Assembly: GCA_905116865.2 (NCBI GenBank)
Contig: CAJHNH020002029.1
Span: forward strand, 15,001 to 79,000
Source: Candidula unifasciata
Lineage: Eukaryota; Mollusca; Gastropoda; Stylommatophora; Geomitridae
Direction of reading: 5' to 3'
Length of the DNA: 64,000 bases
Numbering within the stretch: position 1 is the first letter of the stretch; the number at the start of each line of letters is the position of its first letter. A program made the position numbers and the translations under genes. Of the stretch, positions 55,062-64,000 are shown piece after piece. The notes below the pieces were generated by a model that made no database searches, had not been told where the DNA came from, and was given only the letters and a program-made list of their open reading frames with translations.

Positions 55062-55775
55062 CATCACGCCGGCTTAGAGATTTGATAGGGAACTTCCCAG
55101 ACAGTCCCATAGTATTGGAGAGGGGGGGGGGGGGGGGAGGGTTAGGCTTAAAAGTTATCGCTATTCATTAAACCCTAGCCCTAACCGCCCCTCCCCTATA
55201 GTATGGTATGGTCTGGGGATTTCTCTACCGAATCTCAAAGCCGGCGTGTTGTGGTGAGTTATTAGAAAAGAACCTGTGATGTAATTGTTATAGTATATGA
55301 AGTATGTGGGCTCTGAGTCTTGTAAAACTTGAAAGTTGATTAACAATGCCAAGTTTGATTATAAACTAAACACCCCAATTCTTATATAGTAAATAATAAT
55401 TCTTAATAAAGATCTTACATTATGTTCTAACTTGCATTTATTTCATTTGCATGATGCAATGCTTCTGTTCTAAAAAAGAAGATGGTTAAAAAAAAAAAAA
55501 AAAAAAGAATGTTTTGAATTAAAATGTACGTTCAGAAAAGAAACATTCCCCCTCTTGTTCATATTTTCATAATTATAATAAAATAAAGATAGCATGATGC
55601 CACAACCAGGCCTCATGTTTTCAGAAAGAATCTTCTCGAGTATTTCTCTTGCAATTTCCTAGAGAGCGATGATTGATGTACAGTGCTGGACATACAGTTG
55701 CCAAAAGGCCACCAGACAAATATGACTACAAAGAGTTTATCTTCATTGAGGGTCTACGCTTCCACTTCTTCATCG
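55062..55775 (+). other. intergenic, no gene seen
   Basis: Includes a poly-G tract (55122-55138) and an A run at 55491-55507, otherwise unique AT-rich sequence. Confidence 0.35.
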
Positions 55776-55779
55776 TCCC

Positions 55780-55990
55780 AAGCACCTTGAGGTTCATTGC
55801 TGCAGATATCACCCACCTCCATTCATCTCTTCTCTCTGGTTGGACTTCTCTTTCCAGTTGGTGACACCAAGTCTTTGTAGGTCTGTCTGGACATGATCTC
55901 TATTCTGGTCTGTCTCGTGGTCTACGACCAATAAGCTCCCTTGTGTAAACAGTTGTTACCTCTGTCATCTGACATTCTCTCAATATGTCC
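55780..55990 (-). mobile_element. LINE C-terminal fragment (minus)
   Basis: Second copy of the segment at 2970-3190 (CTTGAGGTTCATTGCTGCAG, ATCACCCACCTCCATTCA). Its minus-strand frame is interrupted. Confidence 0.45.
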
Positions 55991-56199
55991 AAGCCATTTC
56001 AGCTTACTGGTCCTCATAATGCCAGGGGTCAGTGGTGATTTAATCAGAATATGAATGTCGGTGTTGCTTCTCGCTCTCCATTCACAGCTAATATCTATGT
56101 ATATACTGTGATCTGAACATCAGAAGTGTTCAGCGAACAAGTAGAAGCCGACGTGTTAGTGATAAAGTAATGGTCTTAGTATTGGTTAGCTAGCTGTGT

Positions 56200-56400
56200 A
56201 TCCTTTACAGGACATTGCAGAACCAACCGCAGCATTTATTGGCTGTTGTGGTTTTTCTAGACAAATTTACGTCCAGTAGTTTGCCTTTGATTTGTGGACG
56301 GTCGGATTCTCGATACCACGGTCGAAACCGACGCAAGGCACAAGGCCTTCAGCTGGGATGGAAACCGGCAACCCGGCATTACGAACCGTTCGCTACGCAA
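56200..56400 (-). mobile_element. SINE-2 copy (minus), tail and body
   Basis: TACGTCCAGTAGTTTGCCTT, TCGATACCACGGTCGAAACC and CAGCTGGGATGGAAACCGGC align with the SINE-2 copies at 9406-9650 and 46775-47065. Confidence 0.6.
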
Positions 56401-56477
56401 AAGGTAGTTGTAAGAGTAGTACGCGTGCTGGTAATATTATTAATAAAAAGAAGAAATAGGAGGGAAAGCCGGGAAAG

Positions 56478-56550
56478 CCGGGAAGAAGAAGAAGAAGAAG
56501 AAGAAGAAGAAGAAGAAGAACAACAACAACAGCAACAACAAGAACAATAA
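56478..56550 (+). repeat. (GAA)n(CAA)n microsatellite
   Basis: About 13 GAA triplets followed by CAA/CAG triplets. Confidence 0.9.
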
Positions 56551-56680
56551 AAAGAGGCAGGAGAAAGATACAACGGCAACGCCAACGAAAAAAAAAAAAA
56601 ACACAAGCAAGAAGCAGTAGCCAGCAAAGCAGAAGGGAAAGCTTGATAGGCGTCATTGTGGCAGAGCTCATGTTCTGATC

Positions 56681-56983
56681 TTGGCTGATTACAATGATCT
56701 GAGTGAGGTCTTGACCAGTCGGGTAGTCGCCCCTGAAGCATTAATGCCGCTGCAACGCTTCCTCAAAGAGATAAAAGATGTCATCTCACAGCAACGCCTT
56801 TCATCATCAGCGACCAGGTCGCCCATCGGCTCGTCGGTGGACGACTTCGTCGCCGGTCGAGATCAGTATTTGGGCCTGTCTCCTTTGATGGCATCAACAC
56901 CACTTGTGTCCTTTTTAGGGCTCTTGGTAGCGTGCTATGCTAAGCCATTTTATATGGCGCACATAGCCTTGCCACTATTATAG
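56681..56983 (+). CDS. open frame of unknown origin
   Basis: Plus-strand frame of 100 codons opening with a TTG or preceding in-frame sequence (ADYNDLSEVLTSRVVAPEAL, RFLKEIKDVISQQR) and ending in a hydrophobic LGLLVACYAKPF segment. No ATG is close to its start, no domain is recognised and no splice border is obvious. It might be the gag-like part of a mobile element or a fragment of a host gene. Confidence 0.2.
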   Translation: MADYNDLSEVLTSRVVAPEALMPLQRFLKEIKDVISQQRLSSSATRSPIGSSVDDFVAGRDQYLGLSPLMASTPLVSFLGLLVACYAKPFYMAHIALPLL

Positions 56984-57159
56984 CCTAAAGCTTCACCTTC
57001 GGGGATGCTGGTTGAACGTGACGATTTTTTAGGGTGCTTTGTTTGTTGGAGCAAAACATCGGATCGGATCGGCAAGGCCTTTCCGGAACGCCAAGATAGA
57101 ATAGCTCGGGTGACACGAAGCAAATACAATTGTAGGAATCGGGTTAAACACTGAACAAG

Positions 57160-57440
57160 AACTCCCCGTGTGAGTGCCGGGGGCAAGTGTAGAAAAAAAA
57201 AAAAAAAAAGACGAGGTGGGGGTGGGGGGACAGAGCAGATGCACCTCCCCCCCCAAACAAGCAAATAGTAAGAGCAGAATAATTAGGGGTTTGTTCGAAG
57301 TTGGAGTGCATCTGCCTGGCAGGCGACGAACCAACAGTCTGATCTGTTAAACAGACATGGGCATAACATTCAACTTCTGGAACCAGATTAATCAGAAGTG
57401 GACGAACAACCGGATCTTTCCAACAGTGGAGGTGAAGAAA
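57160..57440 (+). mobile_element. R1 retroposon copy
   Basis: From ACTCCCCGTGTGAGTGCCGG to CAACAGTGGAGGTGAAGAAA, with TGCATCTGCCTGGCAGGCGA and GAACCAACAGTCTGATCTGT in the middle. A run of A at 57193-57209 sits near its head. Confidence 0.65.
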
Positions 57441-57859
57441 AATAAGAAAAAGAACAAGAACAGAAGGGAACCCAAATGTGACACTAAACAAGACAAGCCG
57501 AAGTTAAAAAATGTGGGTTAAATACAAAACACAAGCGTAATGTCTAAAAATGGGTTAAACAACATAAATTGTGGGTTTAACACTCAACAGAATGAAGCAC
57601 GAGACACCAGCTTGTATTATTGAAAAAACATGGTACCGAAGTCATCTCTTTTTCTTGTCACTTTATAAGTCTACATCATGGGCAGAAGTCTGTATGCATA
57701 TATAGTGTTAGAGGGAGCACACCAGCGCGCACGCACGCACACACACACACACGTCTTCGAGGTCAAAGTAGATGACAGGGTCAATCCCTGGCAAACACAC
57801 TATAACTTTGGATTTCTATATGGTCTAGTTTATCATTCTGTCAAATTCTTTGTGTTTGG

Positions 57860-58267
57860 TTGTTTATTACAAGTAATATTTCTACTGCCTTAACCACGAT
57901 GGAAATGAAATGTTTACATACTATGCTAGGTGTAAAGAAGAAACGTCAACTTAGGAACGATGACATCAGCAGGAGAGTCGGCACAGAACCAATACTGAAC
58001 TTTATAGGTAGACAACAAATCAAATGGTTTGGCCATGTAACAAGATTGGCATCAGACAGGGCACCACAGAGAGCAATGTTATACAGACACAACGGTAACA
58101 GAACCGAAGGTCGACCATGCAGAAGAGGGACCACAGAAATATCAAACACTGAAAAGTACTTTATACGAAGCGAACAGAAGGACCTGTCCCAGAGATCTCT
58201 TCCTGCCCTGACGCCGCGAGGTATTCTAGGGGTAGAGACAAGAAGAAGAATAAGTACAACACAATAG
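57860..58267 (+). mobile_element. LINE RT C-terminal fragment
   Basis: Frame of 135 codons: KCLHTMLGVKKKRQLRNDDI, then the hallmark RQQIKWFGHVTRLA, RAPQRAMLY and GRPCRRGTTEIS segments of the RT tail in CR1/RTE-like LINEs. It ends at TAG 58265-58267. A uniform uninterrupted frame, but no RT core upstream, so it is 5' truncated. Confidence 0.75.
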
Positions 58268-58492
58268 AACCGGCCAATCAAATCTGTCACTGAAATGTTC
58301 CTTGTATTCTTGACACAGCATTACTGTTCAGTGTGTTTGTAACTTTTGTTGTGTTTGTTATTCAACATATGCTGAGTTAATATAAATGTATTTGTGGTGC
58401 CATTTCAGTGGTTTGAAACAATTCTGTCCACATTTCATAGTTGTGGATTCCAGGTGTACGATAGATGGGTTAATGAAACACCTTTGGAAATG

Positions 58493-58493
<1 letters not shown>

Positions 58494-58547
<54 letters not shown>

Positions 58548-58560
58548 GGGGGGGGGGGGG
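58494..58560 (+). repeat. poly-G run of about 67 bases
   Basis: G tract broken by a single A at about 58547. It is the longest of many G/C homopolymers in the window; its true length is uncertain because such runs are error-prone. Confidence 0.9.
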
Positions 58561-58676
58561 TGGTTGGTCACGCATCTTAGTACACTAATTTCTGCAGCGA
58601 GGCTCTGTCGTTGTTTGGAGGTGACAGGTACGATTTCCGACACAATAACTATCCATTTTGATTGTTAAGTTGTTTA

Positions 58677-58815
58677 ATGTTTAATTAAGAATTGACATCA
58701 CAGCCCTCGGGTCATTCCCAAAAACGCTTTATCCCCATCTTCAGCAGCAAGGACAGAGTTCTAATTCAGATGTTACCATAACAGTCTGGTTGTATATGAT
58801 TTGTTGTCTAGAGGT
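58677..58815 (-). mobile_element. LINE-C 3'-end fragment (minus)
   Basis: AAGAATTGACATCACAGCCC, CTTTATCCCCATCTTCAGCA and CAGTCTGGTTGTATATG match the non-coding end of LINE-C at 225-360 and 53740-53850. Confidence 0.55.
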
Positions 58816-59225
58816 CATTCTATCTTTCTACTTCTTTCCATGAGTGCCGATCAATACAGGTTTGTTTATTATATATGTATATATTATTTCTGCGGCCTCA
58901 GAGGTTCCAAAACTGTTGTTTCCATCTATAAAACTATAAGTCTAACATGATATACCCCATTCCCCAGTAGCAAGAAAATCGTCCTGTATGTTTTCCATTC
59001 ATACTTTAAGCGGGAAACCCCCCCCCCTCCCCCACAAAGGCTTCTCAATAAGTTGTCACATCAACTAGAACATGTAAATTCAGTAAAAAATCCAAACAAT
59101 TATTATATGCACACATGTGTTCTTTACACACATGCACAACTCACACATATCTAATATTAAAACACAAATAATCTTGACACATATGCAGTGTGTAGGTGCA
59201 TGTAACTATTATAGATAATCATCAT

Positions 59226-59470
59226 CATTATGTGCCCTGCCAACCGGCGTAGGCGCTCACGCCTCTCCACAGATCACGACCCCTGGTTGTCTGGAAGAGC
59301 TCTGTTGACGATATCCCTCCATGCCATCGTTTCAGCCCATCCAGCATCATCTCTCTTGGTCAGCCCCTACTCATTTTCCCACTGATCTTTCCAGTTGTCA
59401 CTTTCCACTGCCTCTCTGCTCATTACGTGGCCAAAGAACAGTGTTTATCTCCTTCCTTCTTATTGTTGTA
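59226..59470 (-). mobile_element. LINE RT-tail fragment (minus)
   Basis: The minus strand reads GWAETMAWRDIVNRALPDNQ with a stop and frame breaks, the W-R-D tail pattern of animal LINE RTs. Short and decayed. Confidence 0.4.
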
Positions 59471-59559
59471 TATAAAGATCTACGTTCATTAACTTCTTTT
59501 AAACAATCAAACTGTTACAGGTATAGTTACATAATGTTTACGCTCATTTAAATTATATA

Positions 59560-60190
59560 CACTTGTAGTTGTAGCATTCTCAACCTTGAGTTGTTTATCC
59601 CGCACCCAATCTTGAGGGGACAAACTGCAGTGCACCACATGTATAACCTTAACTCACATAACCTTTACACTCTTGTTACCTGTACAAGTCACATGCACAA
59701 TTCCTGTAATATTTACATATGTGTAACATTTACGCAATGTAACCTTTACATTGCAAAACCTTTACACCCGTGTAACTATACATAGCAAGTTCAACTCATG
59801 TAATCTTTACATACATATATATTGAACAACTCAGGTAATCTTGACATACATATAACATTTAGACACATGTAACTGTTGTACGCACACAGAGCCTTTAAAT
59901 ACTCCTTCCATTTTCACTCATATAAACAATGTATGCACGTAATATTTGCACACAGGCAAAATTTACAAGTATGTACAGCGTGCTCACATACACACCAAAC
60001 ATATGTACAGCGTGTGCACTTAAACACTTTATGAACACTAAAAAGTACCCACATGTCTGAACCTACAATGCTTGCACAAACATACATTTTACACAATCTT
60101 GCGCACTTCTGAACATATGCACACATTTCCTTTATGCATGAGTAAACATTATTGAACATATGAATGTGTGCACATGTAATAATAGTGCAT
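59560..60190 (+). repeat. decayed repeat rich in ACATGTAAC/TTTACA
   Basis: Loosely periodic sequence in which CATGTAAC, CTTTACA and ACACATGT recur every 20-30 bases. No exact unit survives. No gene is seen here or in the pyrimidine-rich stretch that follows to 60780. Confidence 0.45.
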
Positions 60191-60870
60191 ATTTTAGGAC
60201 TGTAGCAAACAAATATGTGCGTGCACAGACTTCCAGGTTCTGAACCAATAGCAGATTGCTCCAGTACATTCTGGACTAGGCTTTGACCTCTGAACCAAAC
60301 CACCATTGAGGGATGGTGGCTGACCTGTGACCTAATTTGTGGCAATGACTGTTTTTGCTCATCTTTTTTTTTGTACGCCCTCTTTTTAATTTTGTTTCTT
60401 TCAATCTCCTTTCCTCGCCATCTCGATGCTGCTATCAATATTTCATCCTCTTTTTATATCTCTCTTATTCTTCATGAAATTGTCTTTTTTTTTATTTTCC
60501 TTTGTCTTTGTCTTTTTCTTATTCCTTTTTTCCTTCATCAACGCCATTGTCTTCCTTTTTATTCGTCTTTTTTATCTGCCGTCTTCTCTTCTGTTTTCTA
60601 TATCTCCCACCCAGCTGCTATTGCTACTCTCTCCATTTGGTCATGTTTGATTTCTTTGTGTTTTTTCTCTCCCTTCTCTATTGTGCTGAATGAAGTTATT
60701 GTAACAGTTCTTGCCATTTCAACTGTTGTGCTGAAATCATTTTGTTATAGAAATCTGCTCAGTTTTGCAACTCGCTCAGTTCGATTGTTGTACGGAGTGC
60801 CAGAGTGTTAAGTTGATCGCCCGCATCCGTTCTGGAAAACGTTGAAGAAACCAAACAGAGGCAGGGATAG

Positions 60871-61158
60871 TCAGCTGGCGTGGACGCATCCTTTGACCAT
60901 CAGGTTCCCACCTTCGTAGTCATACAATACCGGCCAGATGAAGTAGTTGATTTTCTTTGCCTTTGATTGGTCACATGACCACCAGAGTTTGTGTTTGGCT
61001 TCATCGAACCTGCTATCGGAGCAGCACAACTTCATGGGCGGTTTCTGAAGCACCATCTGCCAAGTCAGCGCTCCACATTGCCGCACATAGTTCTGCAGGG
61101 AGGGGTCAGGGAAGTGAGAGACGACCGGGGATGAGTAGTCCACGGCTTCTTTCGTCAA
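60871..61158 (-). CDS. MIEAP/SPATA18-like C-terminal domain, last exon (partial gene)
   Basis: Minus-strand frame of 95 codons ending at TGA (60873-60871). SLQNYVRQCGALTWQMVLQK, PPMKLCCSD, FDEAKHKLWWSC, INYFIWPVLYDYEGG and NLMVKGCV follow the order of the C-terminal domain of mitochondria-eating protein: a helix with cysteine, PP, a W, the IWPxLY strand, then VKG. Members of this family are involved in mitochondrial quality control, and the domain is numerous in molluscs. A splice acceptor on the minus strand (CATCCATGACTAG before TTGACGAAAG) would start the exon at 61158. Earlier exons would have to lie at higher coordinates past the 37-bp array, beyond 64000. I judge the family from pattern memory, without an alignment. 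Confidence 0.6.
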   Translation of the reverse strand: MTKEAVDYSSPVVSHFPDPSLQNYVRQCGALTWQMVLQKPPMKLCCSDSRFDEAKHKLWWSCDQSKAKKINYFIWPVLYDYEGGNLMVKGCVHAS

Positions 61159-61239
61159 CTAGTCATGGATGAAAAAGATAAAAAAATATTCTGTACAGAT
61201 TTGTACAATATAAATTGGCATTGTTATATAACTAAGCTA

Positions 61240-61510
61240 TCAGATGGCGTCTGTGGCTTAGGCGTTGCAGATGGGCTTCACAATGCCTTGGTGCGGGGTA
61301 CAATCACAGCTGCTGGCAATTTGGCAGCAGACCACCTTGCGCTGGTTTGACAATGGTGTCGAGAGCCATAGACTCCAGCAGTAGCAAACTACTGTACATA
61401 AATTGGCTCAGAAAAACCGCAACAGTGTAGATTGGTAAATATAAAATTATGTCTAACATAATGAGCCTGATGCGCCTCTTGGATTTAAATTAAAAACAAA
61501 CCTTTACTTT
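61240..61510 (+). mobile_element. SINE-2 copy with a SINE-1-type tail
   Basis: Head GGCGTCTGTGGCTTAGGCG, body GCAATTTGGCAGCAGACCAC and AGCAGTAGCAAACTACTG (SINE-2), but the 3' end CTGATGCGCCTCTTGG and CCTTTACTTTTG belong to the SINE-1 tail. It shows that the two families share a 3' end. Confidence 0.65.
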
Positions 61511-61550
61511 TGTTAATAATCTTGACAAAATTAAATTTCTTTTTTTTGGG

Positions 61551-63752
61551 TAATTATTTACACAGTAACTGAATTTCTTTGGTCCAGTAATTATTCACAG
61601 AGTAACTGAATTGCTTTGGTCCAGTAATTATTCACAGAGTAACTGAATTTCTTTGGTCCAGTAATTATTCACACAGTAACTGAATTGCTTTGGTCCAGTA
61701 ATTATTCACACAGTAACTGAACTGCTTTGGTCCAGTAATTATTCACACAGTAGCTGAATTGCTTTGGTCCAGTAATTATTCACAGAGTAACTGAATTGCT
61801 TTGGTCCAGTAATTATTCACAGAGTAACTGAATTTCTTTGGTCCAGTAATTATTTACACAGTAACTGAATTGCTTTGGTCCAGTAATTATTCACACAGTA
61901 GCTGAATTGCTTTGGTCCAGTAATTATTCACACAGTAACTGAATTGCTTTGGTCCAGTAATTATTCACACAGTAACTGAATTGCTTTGGTCCAGTAATTA
62001 TTCACACAGTAACTGAATAGCTATGGTCCAGTAATTATTCACACAGTAACTGAATTGCTTTGGTCCAGTAATTATTCACACAGTAACTGAATTGCTTTGG
62101 TCCAGTAATTATTCACACAGTAGCTGAATTGCTTTGGTCCAGTAATTATTCACACAGTAGCTGAATTGCTTTGGTCCAGTAATTATTCACACAGTAACTG
62201 AATTGCTTTGGTCCAGTAATTATTCACACAGTAACTGAATTGCTTTGGTCCAGTAATTATTCACACAGTAACTGAATTGCTTTGGTCCAGTAATTATTCA
62301 CACAGTAACTGAATTGCTTTGGTCCAGTAATTATTCACACAGTAACTGAATTGCTTTGGTCCAGTAATTATTCACACAGTAACTGAATTGCTTTGGTCCA
62401 GTAATTATTCACACAGTAACTGAATTGCTTTGGTCCAGTAATTATTCACACAGTAACTGAATTGCTTTGGTCCAGTAATTATTCACACAGTAACTGAATT
62501 GCTTTGGTCCAGTAATTATTCACACAGTAACTGAATTGCTTTGGTCCAGTAATTATTCACACAGTAACTGAATTGCTTTGGTCCAGTAATTATTCACACA
62601 GTAACTGAATTGCTTTGGTCCAGTAATTATTCACACAGTAACTGAATTGCTTTGGTCCAGTAATTATTCACACAGTAACTGAATTGCTTTGGTCCAGTAA
62701 TTATTCACACAGTTACTGAATTGCTTTGGTCCAGTAATTATTCACACAGTAACTGAATTGCTTTGGTCCAGTAATTATTCACACAGTAGCTGAATTGCTT
62801 TGGTCCAGTAATTATTCACACAGTAGCTGAATTGCTTTGGTCCAGTAATTATTCACACAGTAACTGAATTGCTTTGGTCCAGTAATTATTCACACAGTAA
62901 CTGAATTGCTTTGGTCCAGTAATTATTCACACAGTAACTGAATTGCTTTGGTCCAGTAATTATTCACACAGTAACTGAATTGCTTTGGTCCAGTAATTAT
63001 TCACACAGTAACTGAATTGCTTTGGTCCAGTAATTATTCACACAGTAACTGAATTGCTTTGGTCCAGTAATTATTCACACAGTAACTGAATTGCTTTGGT
63101 CCAGTAATTATTCACACAGTAACTGAATTGCTTTGGTCCAGTAATTATTCACACAGTAACTGAATTGCTTTGGTCCAGTAATTATTCACACAGTAACTGA
63201 ATTGCTTTGGTCCAGTAATTATTCACACAGTAACTGAATTGCTTTGGTCCAGTAATTATTCACACAGTAACTAAATAGCTATGGTCCAGTAATTATTCAC
63301 ACAGTAACTGAATTGCTTTGGTCCAGTAATTAGTCACACAGTAACTGAATTGCTTTGGTCCAGTAATTATTCACACAGTAGCTGAATTGCTTTGGTCCAG
63401 TAATTATTCACACAGTAACTGAATTGCTTTGGTCCAGTAATTATTCACACAGTAACTGAATTGCTTTGGTCCAGTAATTATTCACACAGTAACTGAATTG
63501 CTTTGGTCCAGTAATTATTCACACAGTAACTGAATTGCTTTGGTCCAGTAATTATTCACACAGTAACTGAATTGCTTTGGTCCAGTAATTATTCACACAG
63601 TAACTGAATTGCTTTGGTCCAGTAATTATTCACACAGTAACTGAATTGCTTTGGTCCAGTAATTATTCACACAGTAACTGAATTGCTTTGGTCCAGTAAT
63701 TATTCACACAGTAACTGAATTGCTTTGGTCCAGTAATTATTCACACAGTAAC
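61551..63752 (+). repeat. 37-bp minisatellite, about 59 units
   Basis: Units of TAATTATTCACACAGTAACT plus GAATTGCTTTGGTCCAG. Most units are identical; variants (CAGAGTAAC, CAGTAGCTG, ATAGCTATGG) are scattered and the earliest units are the most diverged. One frame is not open, so there is no coding claim. It ends 30 bp before a minus-strand SINE-1. Confidence 0.96.
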
Positions 63753-63779
63753 TGAATTGACTTGTATGTTAAAAAATCA

Positions 63780-64000
63780 AAAAGTAAGGACCCTTTTCCA
63801 CGCCTTCAGGCGTATTGGGCACATAGGGCTAGACCGATATTCTAAAGACCAATCAGCACTCAGTGGGTGATGTGGTCAACATCACACCGACCGCCTTTAC
63901 TTCCCATGACTCTGCCTGGTACTAATTTAAGACTGGGTCTCTACCTGGGAGCCAAGGTAATTTTTGAAAACAAGTTCGGCTCTATCAGGATGAACTGACT
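63780..64000 (-). mobile_element. SINE-1 copy (minus), cut by the window end
   Basis: Begins with AAGGACCCTTTTCCACGCCT (reverse complement of the family tail), with the hairpin ACGCCTTCAGGCGT, the body CATCACACCGACCGCCTTTA and CTACCTGGGAGCCAAGGTAA. The promoter head lies beyond the window. Confidence 0.8.

Noticed and set aside
56681..56983. A real short gene
   Set aside because: Kept only as a low-confidence open frame: no ATG at its start, no domain, no splice signals.
61551..63752. Possible CRISPR-like array
   Set aside because: The units are contiguous repeats without unique spacers, in an animal genome; the same applies to the other tandem arrays.

Overview
The window is nuclear DNA from an intron-rich, AT-leaning animal. 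Genes are split into short exons with GT/AG borders, and most of the rest is retrotransposon debris, tRNA-derived SINEs and minisatellites. A molluscan (probably gastropod) source is my inference, from the multi-repeat beta-thymosin, the I/Nimb-like LINEs and a SPIN-like hAT element. Nothing here fixes the species, and no bacterial-type operon or CRISPR array is present.

Three protein-coding loci are supported. (1) A multi-domain beta-thymosin gene on the + strand has six coding exons between 4324 and 24869. All internal junctions are phase 1. They join into a 197-residue actin-binding protein with five beta-thymosin repeats. A possible non-coding first exon ends at 2509. (2) A coiled-coil protein I do not recognise is encoded on the + strand in eight exons between 39579 and 54695. 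All exon phases match, giving 721 residues. (3) A terminal exon on the - strand (61158 down to 60871) resembles the C-terminal domain of the MIEAP/SPATA18 mitochondria-eating family; the rest of that gene would lie beyond 64000.

Region by region: 1-4.3 kb holds old LINE fragments and the candidate leader exon. 4.3-24.9 kb is the thymosin gene, whose introns carry an 87-copy 17-bp array, a 37-bp array, a 27-bp AT-rich array, a 39-bp array, a 2.7-kb Nimb-like LINE with target duplications, and a triple-nested LINE cluster. 25-39.5 kb is gene-poor, with LINE 3' ends, several SINE families, copies of one abundant retroposon (called R1 here) and a SPIN-like hAT MITE with an 8-bp duplication. 39.6-54.7 kb is the coiled-coil gene, with SINEs, LINEs, a roughly 300-bp GAA tract and a 29-bp array in its introns. 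54.7-64 kb holds LINE tails, a long poly-G run, the MIEAP-like exon and a roughly 59-copy 37-bp array.

The most unusual structure is the 39-bp array at 19170-20411. It starts across the 3' end of thymosin exon 4, so each of its 32 units repeats that exon's last bases and its 5' splice site. The unit is 13 codons long and has no stop. Splicing from any unit would therefore stay in frame and add a variable number of 13-residue linkers between thymosin repeats 4 and 5. Several mobile elements also sit within 50 bp of exon borders.
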